The translations under genes were made by a program, and so were the position numbers. A stretch of DNA of 64,000 bases from NCBI GenBank assembly GCA_002633005.1, contig NMRA01000034.1, positions 268,136 to 332,135 of the forward strand. Direction: 5' to 3'. Below the pieces are notes generated by a model. It saw only the letters and a list, made by a program, of their open reading frames with translations, did no database searches and had not been told where the DNA came from. Positions within the stretch are counted from its first letter, which is position 1, and the number at the start of each line of letters is the position of its first letter. Of the stretch, positions 36,701 to 46,300 are shown piece after piece. Source of the stretch: Phoronis australis (Eukaryota > Phoronida > Phoronidae).

Positions 36701-37483
36701 ACATTAAGATTTATTATTCATGCACCTCTACGTAACAAATTTGTTTCCTTAGCAGGCGAGTAATATGGAAGTCAAATACTAACCACGTATCATAAATTCA
36801 TTTTCATCTCTGGGTACAAATTTCTGCGGGTGCGCAAATTTATAAAAGAACTACAAAGATTACATTATTCTACTTTAAGAAATCTATACAAATAGCAAAT
36901 TAAAAGCAGTGACCGTGAACCAATGTCGTCAAGCCGTGTTGTGGGGCTTTGAACGTGCACACACTGAAAGCGCATTTCAGGAAATGTGGAAACCAAGTCA
37001 GAAGTGGGAGTCAATCCCGAATGTGAGGCCATTTTGAGCTTGCTGGTGCTTCCAAAATAACCCCCAGAAAGGGGAGTATGTAAAAGAAAAATATCAAAAG
37101 AAACACCTCAAGGAACTAGTATCAGTTTTGTCTAAATTTTGTCCTTCAGAGGTCGCTGACGAACACAAAAAGTTCTGAATGACTTGGGAACAAATAGTTT
37201 CTACATCACGCGTTTGTGGTTCATCAGAGGTTGAGTTAAATTTTCTTTCGTAGTTTCAGCTTGTACACATACTTCTAAAGCATATCAGCTTATTGTAAGT
37301 GTGCGGCATTCTGAGTATAGACTCAAGATGCTGTAAGGCTAATCAAAATCTGCTTCCAAACCATAGCCCCGTTTTATCAACATTTGCAACATAGATCCAC
37401 GGGCCACTTTTGGGTGAGTCTGATTTCAAAAATTTCCCGCATGTGCACACGACGCGATCAACAGTGTTCACTTGTCTACGGAT

Positions 37484-37688
37484 CTACGATGACAAGTGGT
37501 TGGCCAGTTCTACATAAGAAATCTGGCCGCTCTGGTCTGTATCCACCATACGCATCAGTCTGTCCATGTCGTCCTCCGTGTAATCCTTCTTATTGACCTC
37601 CTCCATCACTTTCTCAAGCTCTTCCCTCGTTATGGTCCCGTCACCGTTCACGTCAAAGCTTTTGCACACCCCAATGAATGTCTGTACT
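37484..37688 (-). CDS. EF-hand gene exon 4 (EF-hands 3 and 4, stop)
   Basis: Sixty-seven complete codons and TAG. It encodes VQTFIGVCKSF, loop DVNGDGTITREE, the linker helix KVMEEVNKKDY, loop DTDQSGQISYVE and the C-terminus LANHLSS. The acceptor is CGTTGCAG. Confidence 0.95.
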
Positions 37689-40600
37689 CTGCAACGAGGC
37701 AATGAGGTATGCTACAAAATTAACATAGAAAGCGAGGCAAGAAACATACATTTGAGCTCAAATTCGTAAAGTTTCGGCTTCCACGTCATACAGCTTCAGA
37801 ATGGTCGTGGCATTTCATGCATGTCAGTAGAAATCGGTGGCTCAAGCTATCGTTTCACACAAGTAGCCACAATTTTCAGCCATGAAATGGCGAGCCCGTC
37901 GACCCAACTTTGAGGTCGTATGGAGCAATATAGCAAACCATGTGTTCTTCTCAAGACTACAAGAAAAATCACGTTTAATCCAAGAAGGGAAGATGTTTTA
38001 AACAGTACACGTTCTAAATTAATGGTATCTTTCGACAGAAAACTGATGTAAACTTTGAGTATGCCAAGAGATTGGAATAGAGGTCATCAGTTTATTTTTT
38101 TCAGCCTTGCTACGAAACGTGACCAAAATATACTTCAACATCAGGTATCAGTGTCACATCTTAGTTTATGCAGGCTTTCTTCCTCTGAAACACCACGGCG
38201 TTTCGATAACAGTGTTTTTTATTAGTGAACATAATGCTAATTCTCACAAGTTGTATTTCTTTTCCCGCGTACTACAATTCTTGTCTCAGAAGCTCTTTTT
38301 CCTTATAAACCACAGCTTGTTCACCCTGGGGGATGTTCAGCTAAGACAGTGAGTAGAGTTGATATTAGAAATAATTGAGATGTTCTCCATAGCCAAGGGA
38401 AGTCTTTTTACGGGCCTTTCCAAGAATGAAGTTGAGGAATATTTGTGTGGTGTAAGTACCGTGGGTTTTGGAAGGTTGATTCTAGACTTGTGCTAAGGCA
38501 TACAGTAAAAAAAAATGCATATTTCTCAAATAGTGCTCGCGTAAGCCCCATAAGTTTGAACTTGGGACCGTCGTGGTCGCAGTCTAACGCTAAGATGATG
38601 GATAAGTGGTAGGCACATTTAAGCGTATTTTAACTGATAAAGCCATCGGCCTCGATTTCAGCAATTGTACGGCAGACAACGGCAAGATTTGCATTAAATG
38701 TTCTGGTCAATGTTTATTAACTCTTCGAAGCCATCCAACAATAGCCACAAAAATGTGTTTTTCGGCCGTAAAACCAAATAATGTTCCTTTAAAACAGGAA
38801 CCAGTTCCCGTTTGCATAAAACAGACCCAAATAGGGACTTAACTAGGTTACCTAAATCTACTGCGTATTTGTGGGCTTGTGAGAACCCCCAGTGATCTTT
38901 CTTATGCTGTTTGAGTCTCATTCCTAAGTCAATTTTTGGCCTTGATACAAATCGAGAGTGAATTCTAAGTTAGATTCTCAATATTATTGGAAATAAGTAG
39001 GGATCTTTTCATACAACGCCCCTCAAATTTAAGGACTGCGTCCCTAATTATAATAACTCAATTAAGGGCTCAGTTGTATTTTTGGAAAATGTCATTAGAC
39101 AAAGAGGAGCCCATAAAAAGATAAAATGATAGAAAAATATAATTAATGTGTGAGTGCAAAACGAAAACAATACAAAGATTTAGGGAAGTTAGTTGAGTCT
39201 CCATTTGGGACTGTTTTATACAACCGGGCACAGATACCTAGACACATTAGCAAGTGCATTTTTAGAAAATGAACCTTTTTAATGAGTTACTGTTTTTCAA
39301 TGATTTATAGATAATGACGCAGCATATATATTTACTAGTAGTCCTACAGTTTTGAATTGACACAACATCACCAAGTTAAAGTTGAGACTCAATAGCGGCG
39401 TTCTCATGTATTTCGAAATCCCGGAAATATTTCAGCAAAAAATAACGGGATTAATTCCACAGACAGTTGTGTACCAAGGACACTTGCTGGCTGTCGGAAT
39501 ACCGATATTTGTTGCCGCTCCTATTGGCAGTCATTGGCATTATACTACTCTTAATTGGGTACACAAACCATGAGAGCACCCGAAGTGGGCAAAAAGAACC
39601 GCCTCAGTGAAAGAAAAAATCAGAGTAAACGAGACGAAAGTCTAAAAAAATCCTAAAGAAGTCGGCGCGGATGCACAAGTCGTGGGCCTGAACCTATAGG
39701 CCCCAGTTTTTTAGGTCCGCATATCGAAAACTTCGAGCCCCGCTATATTTTCGGCTGGGTGCGCGCATGCAAACCGATGTAACTCATGAATAAAATTTCC
39801 CAGTATCTGTTCAGGCAAATTTGGTGGAAGTTAGAATACCGGGTAAATCGTGTCCAAAAAATTTCCCATGAAATGTTAGTGGAAAAGTAACGTATTACTT
39901 CCACTAAATTTCACATGGGAAGGGCATCATTCACAAAACCTTCCAACAGCTGTAATAACTCACTTGGCTGCACTCACGAATTCATCCTTGCTCACTTTGC
40001 CATCCCCCGACGTGTCGTACTTTTGCACCATATTCTACGGTAGAATGTTAAAAACAGTATTCACCGTGAGTACTATCAATAATTATGTTGCATCTGTTCT
40101 ACACTCTGGATGACGTCACACACATTCTTAATGACACATAGTATTGCCATGCTCAAACTCTATTTGAATGTACAGCAGGTAAATAATGAATTGGATTTTC
40201 CAAATCAGGTGTTCGTGAATTTTGAGCGGGTATCTTGCCGCGACGGGTTCTTCGGGGTCGAGATTTCCCATGCTTAAAGGAAGAAATTTAGTTTTGACAA
40301 AGCTCTTTGAAAAATCAGAAAAGTGTGCGATTTTTTTTTAGATTGGTAATAAATAATCTGCAACAGTTGTCAAACACGTTGCTGAGTTTTGATACAGTGG
40401 CCTCACATTATTTTTATGCTAATTCAATTCCTTCGAACAAAATGCTCATGCTTATATTATGTGATCAATATATTTCGACATTATAGTTTTCGTGAGACGA
40501 ATTTTTTTACTACAATAATTTTTCATGAAACAGAATTATGGTCGATAATCGACAACTTCTCTACCCTTACCTGTACTTGCTCTTCATTAAAGCCAGCCCT

Positions 40601-40993
40601 TTCAGCAACCGTCCTTATTTCCTCAATCGACAAAAATCCGTTACCGTCTACATCGGCACTGTCGAATGCTTCAGCGGCTTTCTGAAACAAGAACATACAG
40701 CGCAATCTTTAAAAACCCCTGAAGACTGACGCAAAACGAATCAGTTTTGTTTTTAATTTGCCTCAATATGTCGCACTTGTGGTGTTCGTTGATTACTTGT
40801 GGGGCTTGTTCATCGGCCTTATTCAGATGTTTAGTGATGACGTGTCATGGCAATAGATGACGCAATTTGGACCGGAAATAAAAATAGACATGCCGTCACA
40901 TTGGTCCAAAACGTCACATTGACGTTAAAATGACGTCATGCTAAACATTACTATTCCAGTTTGCAGTTGCTTTGGTTATCTTACCTTTGCCAT
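37484..40993 (-). CDS. Four-EF-hand calcium-binding protein (131 aa, 4 exons)
   Basis: A complete small calmodulin-superfamily protein, joined from exons 40985-40993, 40571-40681, 39964-40034 and 37484-37688, with all borders GT/AG and phases matching. Four canonical 12-residue calcium loops are visible: DVDGNGFLSIEE, DTSGDGKVSKDE, DVNGDGTITREE and DTDQSGQISYVE. Each has acidic or Asn ligands at 1, 3 and 5, Gly at 6 and Glu at 12, so all four should bind calcium. At 131 residues it is shorter than calmodulin (148), with a short N-terminus (MAKKAAEAFDSA). No myristoylation site, signal peptide or membrane segment is seen. It is probably a cytosolic calcium sensor or buffer; the subfamily is unassigned. 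A possible poly(A) signal (AATAAA on the minus strand) lies at 36713-36718. Confidence 0.93.
37689..39963. other. EF-hand gene intron 3
   Basis: No gene. A segment near 38800-38880 (CAAATAGGGACTTAACTAG) resembles 44550-44620 and may belong to a dispersed repeat. Confidence 0.6.
39964..40034 (-). CDS. EF-hand gene exon 3 (EF-hand 2)
   Basis: Encodes NMVQKYDTSGDGKVSKDEFV between CTACCGTAG and GTGAGT. A 71-base exon with one EF-hand, too short to stand out as an open frame. Confidence 0.9.
40571..40681 (-). CDS. EF-hand gene exon 2 (EF-hand 1)
   Basis: Thirty-seven codons between TTGTTTCAG and GTAAGG: KAAEAFDSA, the loop DVDGNGFLSIEE, then the exiting helix IRTVAERAGF. Confidence 0.93.
40985..40993 (-). 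CDS. EF-hand gene exon 1 (start codon)
   Basis: Only three codons, MAK, followed by the donor GTAAGA. It was chosen because it is phase 0, lies 303 bases upstream of exon 2, and supplies the only sensible start. Upstream of it lies the MITE/transposon at 41175-43371. Confidence 0.7.
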
Positions 40994-41322
40994 GCTACTG
41001 AATGGGACTTAAAGGTTATGCAGGACCATTGAAAAATTCATTTGAAACGTTCATTCCATACTATTCTTTATTCACAATTCTCAGTTTTAAATTGGGCCAT
41101 TTCTTAATGAAGGGATATCGAAAATAGTACAGTGGTAATGGAGACGTGAAAAACGATGTATCAAGAAACCTCTTGGGCCCGTTCCAACAAAACTGACTTA
41201 GCTAAGACAAATCTTAAATTATTATAGTAAATTTTAAAATAAAAATTAGATTTGTCTCAAAACCAATTCAAGAAAGAGACCTTAAAGTTTGACATTAGTG
41301 TATGGCCTAAATTTTGTCTTAA

Positions 41323-41480
41323 AGGCGAAGGCAACCTTTTTCCATGTCATTTTGAGCTAAAATAAGGTTGGTTGGTTATCCTAGACATATTTTTCACTTA
41401 ATTACAGCTTTTCGTAATTTTATTAATTACTCGTCCGCTTTTCCGGAAGTGACGTTTTAGGAGGCAAGCGCTTCCCGCCA
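41323..41480. repeat. Left 158-bp terminal inverted repeat of TTAA element
   Basis: Near-perfect inverted match of 43106-43263, beginning AGGCGAAGGCAACC directly after TTAA. The arm includes GTCCGCTTTTCCGGAAGTGACG, and its inner end is the sequence CTTCCCGCCA. Confidence 0.95.
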
Positions 41481-41656
41481 CTTGGTTTTGCGTTGAGCTT
41501 ACTGTGCGAATCTGTTCTATTCTACTTTTGTTTTGTGCTATTTTTCACCAATTGTCGCCACCACTTTCCATCGGCGAGTATTCTGCGGCAAGATAGGTTA
41601 GTAGAGAACTCAACTGCGTTGGATTTAGGGATTGTTTAGTGTGTTGTAAGCTGAAA

Positions 41657-41968
41657 ATGGCTGGAGTCGGTGACCCGTATCACAGTGACAGTAGTGTGAG
41701 TGACGGAGACCTTGTTCACAGCAGTGGTGACGAGGAATTTTTTCACGGACATTCAGTGGGTGGGTACATGTTTGAGCCCGAGTACAACGAGGCAGAGTAC
41801 ACACAGGCACAGGCAGCTGTTGAGAGAAACGAGGCGGCTACTGAAGACAGACGTGGTGACACATCTTGGTGCAAATGCACTGTGTGCGTTGTTATGCCTA
41901 CCTCAATTGAATGCTTGTGCTGTTCCGAGTTCCACATCAATTATCTTTTTGGTCTCTTCCTCCATTAG
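41657..41968 (+). CDS. Transposon ORF with P2X7-ballast-like Cys motif (3'-truncated)
   Basis: Starts MAGVGDPYHSDSSVSDGD, then an acidic, Ser/Glu-rich stretch (residues ~10-75), and ends in SWCKCTVCVVMPTSIECLCC. The arrangement W-C-x-C-x2-C-x2-MPT-x3-EC-x-CC is what I recall at the start of the zinc-binding C-terminal 'ballast' domain of vertebrate P2X7 receptors and of stand-alone relatives in invertebrates. No membrane segments are present, so this is not a P2X channel. After CCSEF the frame runs into antisense transposase (HINYLFGLFLH), so the ORF has lost its 3' end. It points toward the transposase gene. An upstream ATG at 41675 and a leader codon set from 41639 are alternatives. Its role in the element is unknown. 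Confidence 0.65.
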   Translation: MAGVGDPYHSDSSVSDGDLVHSSGDEEFFHGHSVGGYMFEPEYNEAEYTQAQAAVERNEAATEDRRGDTSWCKCTVCVVMPTSIECLCCSEFHINYLFGLFLH

Positions 41969-42125
41969 AGTGTATGTGGTATACTTGGCGGACCGCCCTG
42001 GTGAGTCAGACAAGTTCTCCTTCTCCATGAATTCCGCCACCAACTCGAGATGTTGTGACATGTATGCGTCATTGACAACTGGTATTAAATAGGAATTCTG
42101 AATGTTGTTGAATGTTGTTTTCGAA
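41927..42125 (-). pseudogene. THAP transposase, continuation after frameshift (truncated)
   Basis: In the shifted frame the protein continues as FNNIQNSYLIPVVND, then NLSDSPGRSAKYTTYTLM and EEETKKIIDVEL. The 'DSPG.SAKY.TYTLM' block is a hallmark of this transposase family's catalytic core as I recall it. Homology stops abruptly at about 41925-41930, where the sequence changes to the antisense of the neighbouring ORF. The remaining DDE-type region is therefore deleted and this copy cannot make a working transposase. Confidence 0.75.
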
Positions 42126-42998
42126 AAAAAACTTGACTTTTCCAAAGTCCATCATTGTCTTCACCGACTGAAACGTGTTTCCAGTGAAGAGCACACCACT
42201 GGACATGGTTAAGTGGACCTCCGGCATACCACGGACAGAGGAACAACTGTCCCACTTGCCAGAGTGTCCCGTGACACACTCCCACTGGATGGTGACCTGA
42301 GCACCCAAACTGCTTACATTGTGTCGTGTGACTCCCTCGCCACACACCTGGCACCTTCTAAATAGCTCCAACACTTTAGACAAGTCCACAATAAACTTAT
42401 CAAAGTTTGGCTCACCGATCTGTTCACTGGACGACGAACTGTCCTCTTCACTGGGTGTCGAACTGGGCCTGTAATCACTCCCACTACTCAATATCGCTGC
42501 AGGGCTGCTTAGAGGCTCTGGGCTGGAGAAAACAGCACAGGGCGAATCACTACTGGTTCCAGGAATTGCACGCTCTGGGGTACGTTCGGAGGCACGGGTG
42601 ACAGTAGATGAAGTGCCTCCACTGGCTCCAGTCACTGTACTGGCCACAGCTCGCGAGGCTTCTCGCTTCAAAAACGCACTTCTCGGGGGTGGCGACGGGG
42701 CACTGCCGGGAATCAACACAGACGGAATGGCATCCTTCTTCAAGCGTTGTTTCGCGGGGACCTTCATCAGTTCAGCGTACAAATCCCTTTCGTAATCGGA
42801 CGGCAGAAAGTGCTTGCCACACACACGGTAATTCTCCACTGCTTTGTACGTTGCGTGGACGGGTAACGCTGCGTTCTTCACACGAACGAGCCAAGTACGG
42901 CGAAGTGTGTCATCCATCGGAAAGCGATGCAAAGGCACTCCCAAAGCGCGCGTGAGCCGATAATTACTACATCCCGGTACGCAGCAACAGTGTGGCAT
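42069..42998 (-). pseudogene. THAP-domain transposase, N-terminal part (frameshifted)
   Basis: Starts MPHCCCVPGCSNYRL and carries a complete C2CH THAP zinc finger: CVPGC near residue 6, PLHRFPMDD, the tryptophan in RRTWLV, and YRVCGKHF near residue 57, ending with the conserved proline of AIPSVL. THAP domains bind DNA at transposon ends. A Ser/Pro-rich linker follows (residues ~105-195), then a second Cys/His cluster (RRCQVCGEG...WECVTGH) and SSGVLFTGNTF, typical as I recall of THAP transposases found in many animal genomes. The frame is lost at an eight-base homopolymer near 42122-42129; matching sequence resumes in another frame at 42119 and below. The second-half catalytic region is missing. 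Confidence 0.85.
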
Positions 42999-43105
42999 GT
43001 TGACTGACTAGTAAATGAAAGCGAACGACGACGGAACTTAACACAACCGAGGTAGAACAATGACTGACTCGGCAGCTCTCACAGTCAGACTATGTGAAAA
43101 GAAAT

Positions 43106-43263
43106 TGGCGGGAAGCGCTTGCCTCCTAAAACGTCACTTCCGGAAAAGCGGACGAATAATTAATAAAATTACGAAAAGCTGTAACTAAGTGAAAAATATG
43201 TCTAGGATAACCAACCAACCTTATTTTAGCTCAAAATGACATGGAAAAAGGTTGCCTTCGCCT
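43106..43263. repeat. Right 158-bp terminal inverted repeat of TTAA element
   Basis: Mirror of 41323-41480, ending GGTTGCCTTCGCCT directly before TTAA. Only about two mismatches are seen between the arms. Confidence 0.95.
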
Positions 43264-43371
43264 TTAATTTTGGCTAACTTTCCAAATGTGGTAGTGTCAA
43301 AGTTTGGAACTTAAGACAAATCTTAGACTTAAGTCAAAAATGAACTTAAGTCAGTTTCTTGGAACAGGCCC

Positions 43372-46300
43372 TTATCTTATTGACTCAGTCTCTGGAGCAT
43401 GCGGACGCATGCATATTTTCTTTTTTGTTGATTATCGATTTTATCCGTTGGTTCCTCCGACGCTGTAAGGTCGTTATCATGTCTACGTCGCGTAAAGCGT
43501 AGGGAACAACCGGGGAACTTGAATCTAGCGATAAGTAACGCCATCAGGCGTCATAGTCGTCAGATGAATAGGTGTCAGAACGGGTGTCAAAATGTTGTTC
43601 CGTTGCCGACAGTAAAATGGTAAAATGGCCGTTCCGTTACCGACAGTTATGACTCCGCATTTGTTTCATGCGCACTCGTTAGAGTCTATATGTTCCGTCC
43701 AGGTAGATTCGGATAATGAATACGTACTAATTAAGAAATCCTCTTGTTCTATCGACTCACACACCATTACTGCATGTAACAGTAAAGAACGGCAATCGCG
43801 ACTGACTTTCATGACCATGAATCACACAGTATTAAGGTTGTGCAAGACCTAGCTTATTGACAAGTACATTGAGGCAAATATCTACAAAATTATAGACTTT
43901 AACTAGGCAAAAGTATTTAATTCTAAAAGCACTGAGAAAGCTCCGTAGAATTTGATTGTTGTCTTTATACCAATCTGCCATTAATAAGTTCAAGTGACCA
44001 TTTTTAGCAACAGGCCCATAACCCCGCAACCCCCCCCCTAAATCTGCCGATGCTTTGAGAAAACTTGCGTGGTCTCTCTTGAGTGGTCTCTCTTGCGTGG
44101 AGTCTCTCTTGCTCCACGATACCTGAACGCAGACCGTTAGTGCGTTTAATAACGGTCACTCTGTTAGATAAAACTATTGCGTCCTGCTGAAAGGAGGCGG
44201 TTACGTAACCTCTGTTACTCTACTCCTTCTTTACGAATGTCTTGGAAAGGCACTTACAAAATGTGTAGGCTTTGTGCGCAAATACTGTTATCGCATATTG
44301 GCATTGCTATTGTTTGCAAATTATTTGGTTTTCGTTATAGAAATCGCCATTACTGAAATAAGTCACGATCCTTTTTTCCCAACGTTACGTGTTTGCCCGC
44401 TAAAATAGGACGGGAACCTTCTGATAACAGTTATCAGGCGCATGTTTCAAAATGAGTGAGGTGCAGACCCCAGTCAACTATGATGTTAATTGTTTTTATC
44501 GACTTTACTTCGGTCTTTTCACAATGCCTTTGCCAAGTTGCATGAAACAGTCACAAATAGGGACTCAACTAAGTATTCCCTATATCTATTGCGTACTTGT
44601 ATCTTTCTTTACTCACAGAAGTAATCTTTTTCTGCCATTTCATCTACATTATGAGTTCCTCTTTGGCTTATATAATTTTTTAATATTATAATTAAAAACT
44701 GAGCCCTGAGTTCAGTGAAAATGTATAGGGACTTCGTTCATAATTTAGGTGCGTTGCATGAAAAATCTGGTCTGAAAATCACGTGTGAACTATCGTCAGA
44801 CTTCAAAACTCAGAGACAGCAGATTTACAATCTCACCGTGAGAACTCTGCATTCCAATCACGTGCTCTGTTCGTCCATAGTGATTGCAAGTGATTCACCA
44901 GAATAATGTTGTAGAAGACGTAACTTTAGTCGGGCAAAAGCATAAACAACTTTGGAATTCATCCCTTCTACCGTGCTAAGAGTCGTGAAATTCGCACGTT
45001 GTAAAAGCCTCAGTAATCATTCATCGGAAACAAGAGCACAAGAGGCCTACACTAACGTACATTGCATTATTTTGCGACCATTACCCAACTGACAGAAAAA
45101 TGATGATTGATCCAAAACCTCGGTAGCACAAGATAATAGTAACAGTACGTTAGGCATACCGTAACATTCAGCATATAAGACCTTGGCCTTATATTTTATT
45201 TGTTAAATTTTCCCCCCGAGGAAACACATTATCTGACGAAAATATCATGTTTGAACTTCACAACAGATTCTTGTCAGACATATGGTGAGCCTCGATATCG
45301 TCCGCCTACAAGTCAGACGGTAGATCTGTCTTCATACGATAAGGTTACGTCCCAATGATACTTTTTGTGGTTAGGCTCTCTTATCGCATAGGATGGCACG
45401 AGATTGGCCAGACCAGCTATTCTGCTAATGGACCGTTCAACATGTCAGTTAAACCAATTCCAGCCAGACAGGCCGCGAGAACATGTGAACACAAAACAGT
45501 CCGCCATCATTGTCCCACAAACATTAGTTGTGAACGAAAGTGTGCAGTTGGAGCACTTGTAATTAAGTTTACAGATACAGAGAACGAAAAGAACTGGAGG
45601 CTTCGTGACGGAATACACGCTTGGATGAACTTAAAGCTACTGTATTATCGAATATCTATCAAACGCAAAACGATAGAAATTCACCTTTGCCACACGCTCG
45701 ATTCACTGACATCAGGTTTCATTTTCTTTTGTAGTTGGTGTGATTAAAGCGGAACTTTGTGGATTGGAAACGTGACTTTCGGAAACGTCAAGCAAGACTA
45801 AAACACCAATTTTCAGCTGCAGTCGAAGTGTTTAAAAATATTTTGTTCAATAACTTCATATTTTACCGGAGCATCTGTAGTCTAAAGTGTGATCACCGAC
45901 CATAAGAGTACATGCCAACCAACAAATACATCTTAAGTGTCTGTTTGAATCCACCAAGATACCAAATGAATGAAGGTTGACATGTCAATGGGCTGACGTA
46001 ATCTATATTATGTGAATGGACTCACAGGCCTGGGATAGTTGATATACCGCTGCATGTTTGGTCACTTCCCTGGACCCAATTTGAAATATGCACCTCAATA
46101 CGGCAACAGTTTCACAGCAATATTATCACGAATGCATTGTAGACAAACTGTAGCTCTAGCAGGCTTACAAAGGACTTCGCTTCTCGCTTGTGGGACTTAA
46201 CAGCAGCATATATGGTAGGCGTGGTCTAACTGCGTAAGACGGACGATACTAAAGGACGCTTTTGTTAGTTCGTTTTCAGGTTTTGATCTGCCTCCTCATC

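Larger units (their letters stand above)
41323..43263. mobile_element. TTAA-flanked THAP transposon, Kolobok-like, internally deleted
   Basis: A 1941 bp element. It is flanked on both sides by the target duplication TTAA (41319-41322 and 43264-43267). The terminal inverted repeats are 158 bp (41323-41480 and 43106-43263), start AGGCGAAGGCAACC, and differ at about two positions by eye, so insertion was recent. Inside are a THAP-domain transposase fragment on the minus strand and a converging plus-strand ORF with a P2X7-ballast-like Cys motif. TTAA duplication plus a THAP transposase is characteristic of the Kolobok superfamily; the superfamily call is inference from memory. Both genes lose their 3' parts at one point (~41925), which looks like an internal deletion. 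Confidence 0.85.
41175..43371. mobile_element. Small MITE split by the TTAA transposon
   Basis: Outside the TTAA element, 41175-41318 and 43268-43371 form imperfect inverted arms. GGGCCCGTTCCAACAAAACT on the left mirrors the right end, whose complement starts GGGCCTGTTCCAAGAAACT, and both arms repeat ACTTA/TAAGTC and GATTTGTCTTAA motifs. Before the insertion this was a ~250 bp MITE whose central TTAA served as the target. Confidence 0.65.

Noticed and set aside
42407-42955. Plus-strand frames opposite the transposase
   Set aside because: Shadows of the THAP transposase reading frame.
45355-45747. 130-codon plus-strand frame with several Cys
   Set aside because: Cysteine spacing matches no family I know and there is no signal peptide or splice context; left as unsupported.
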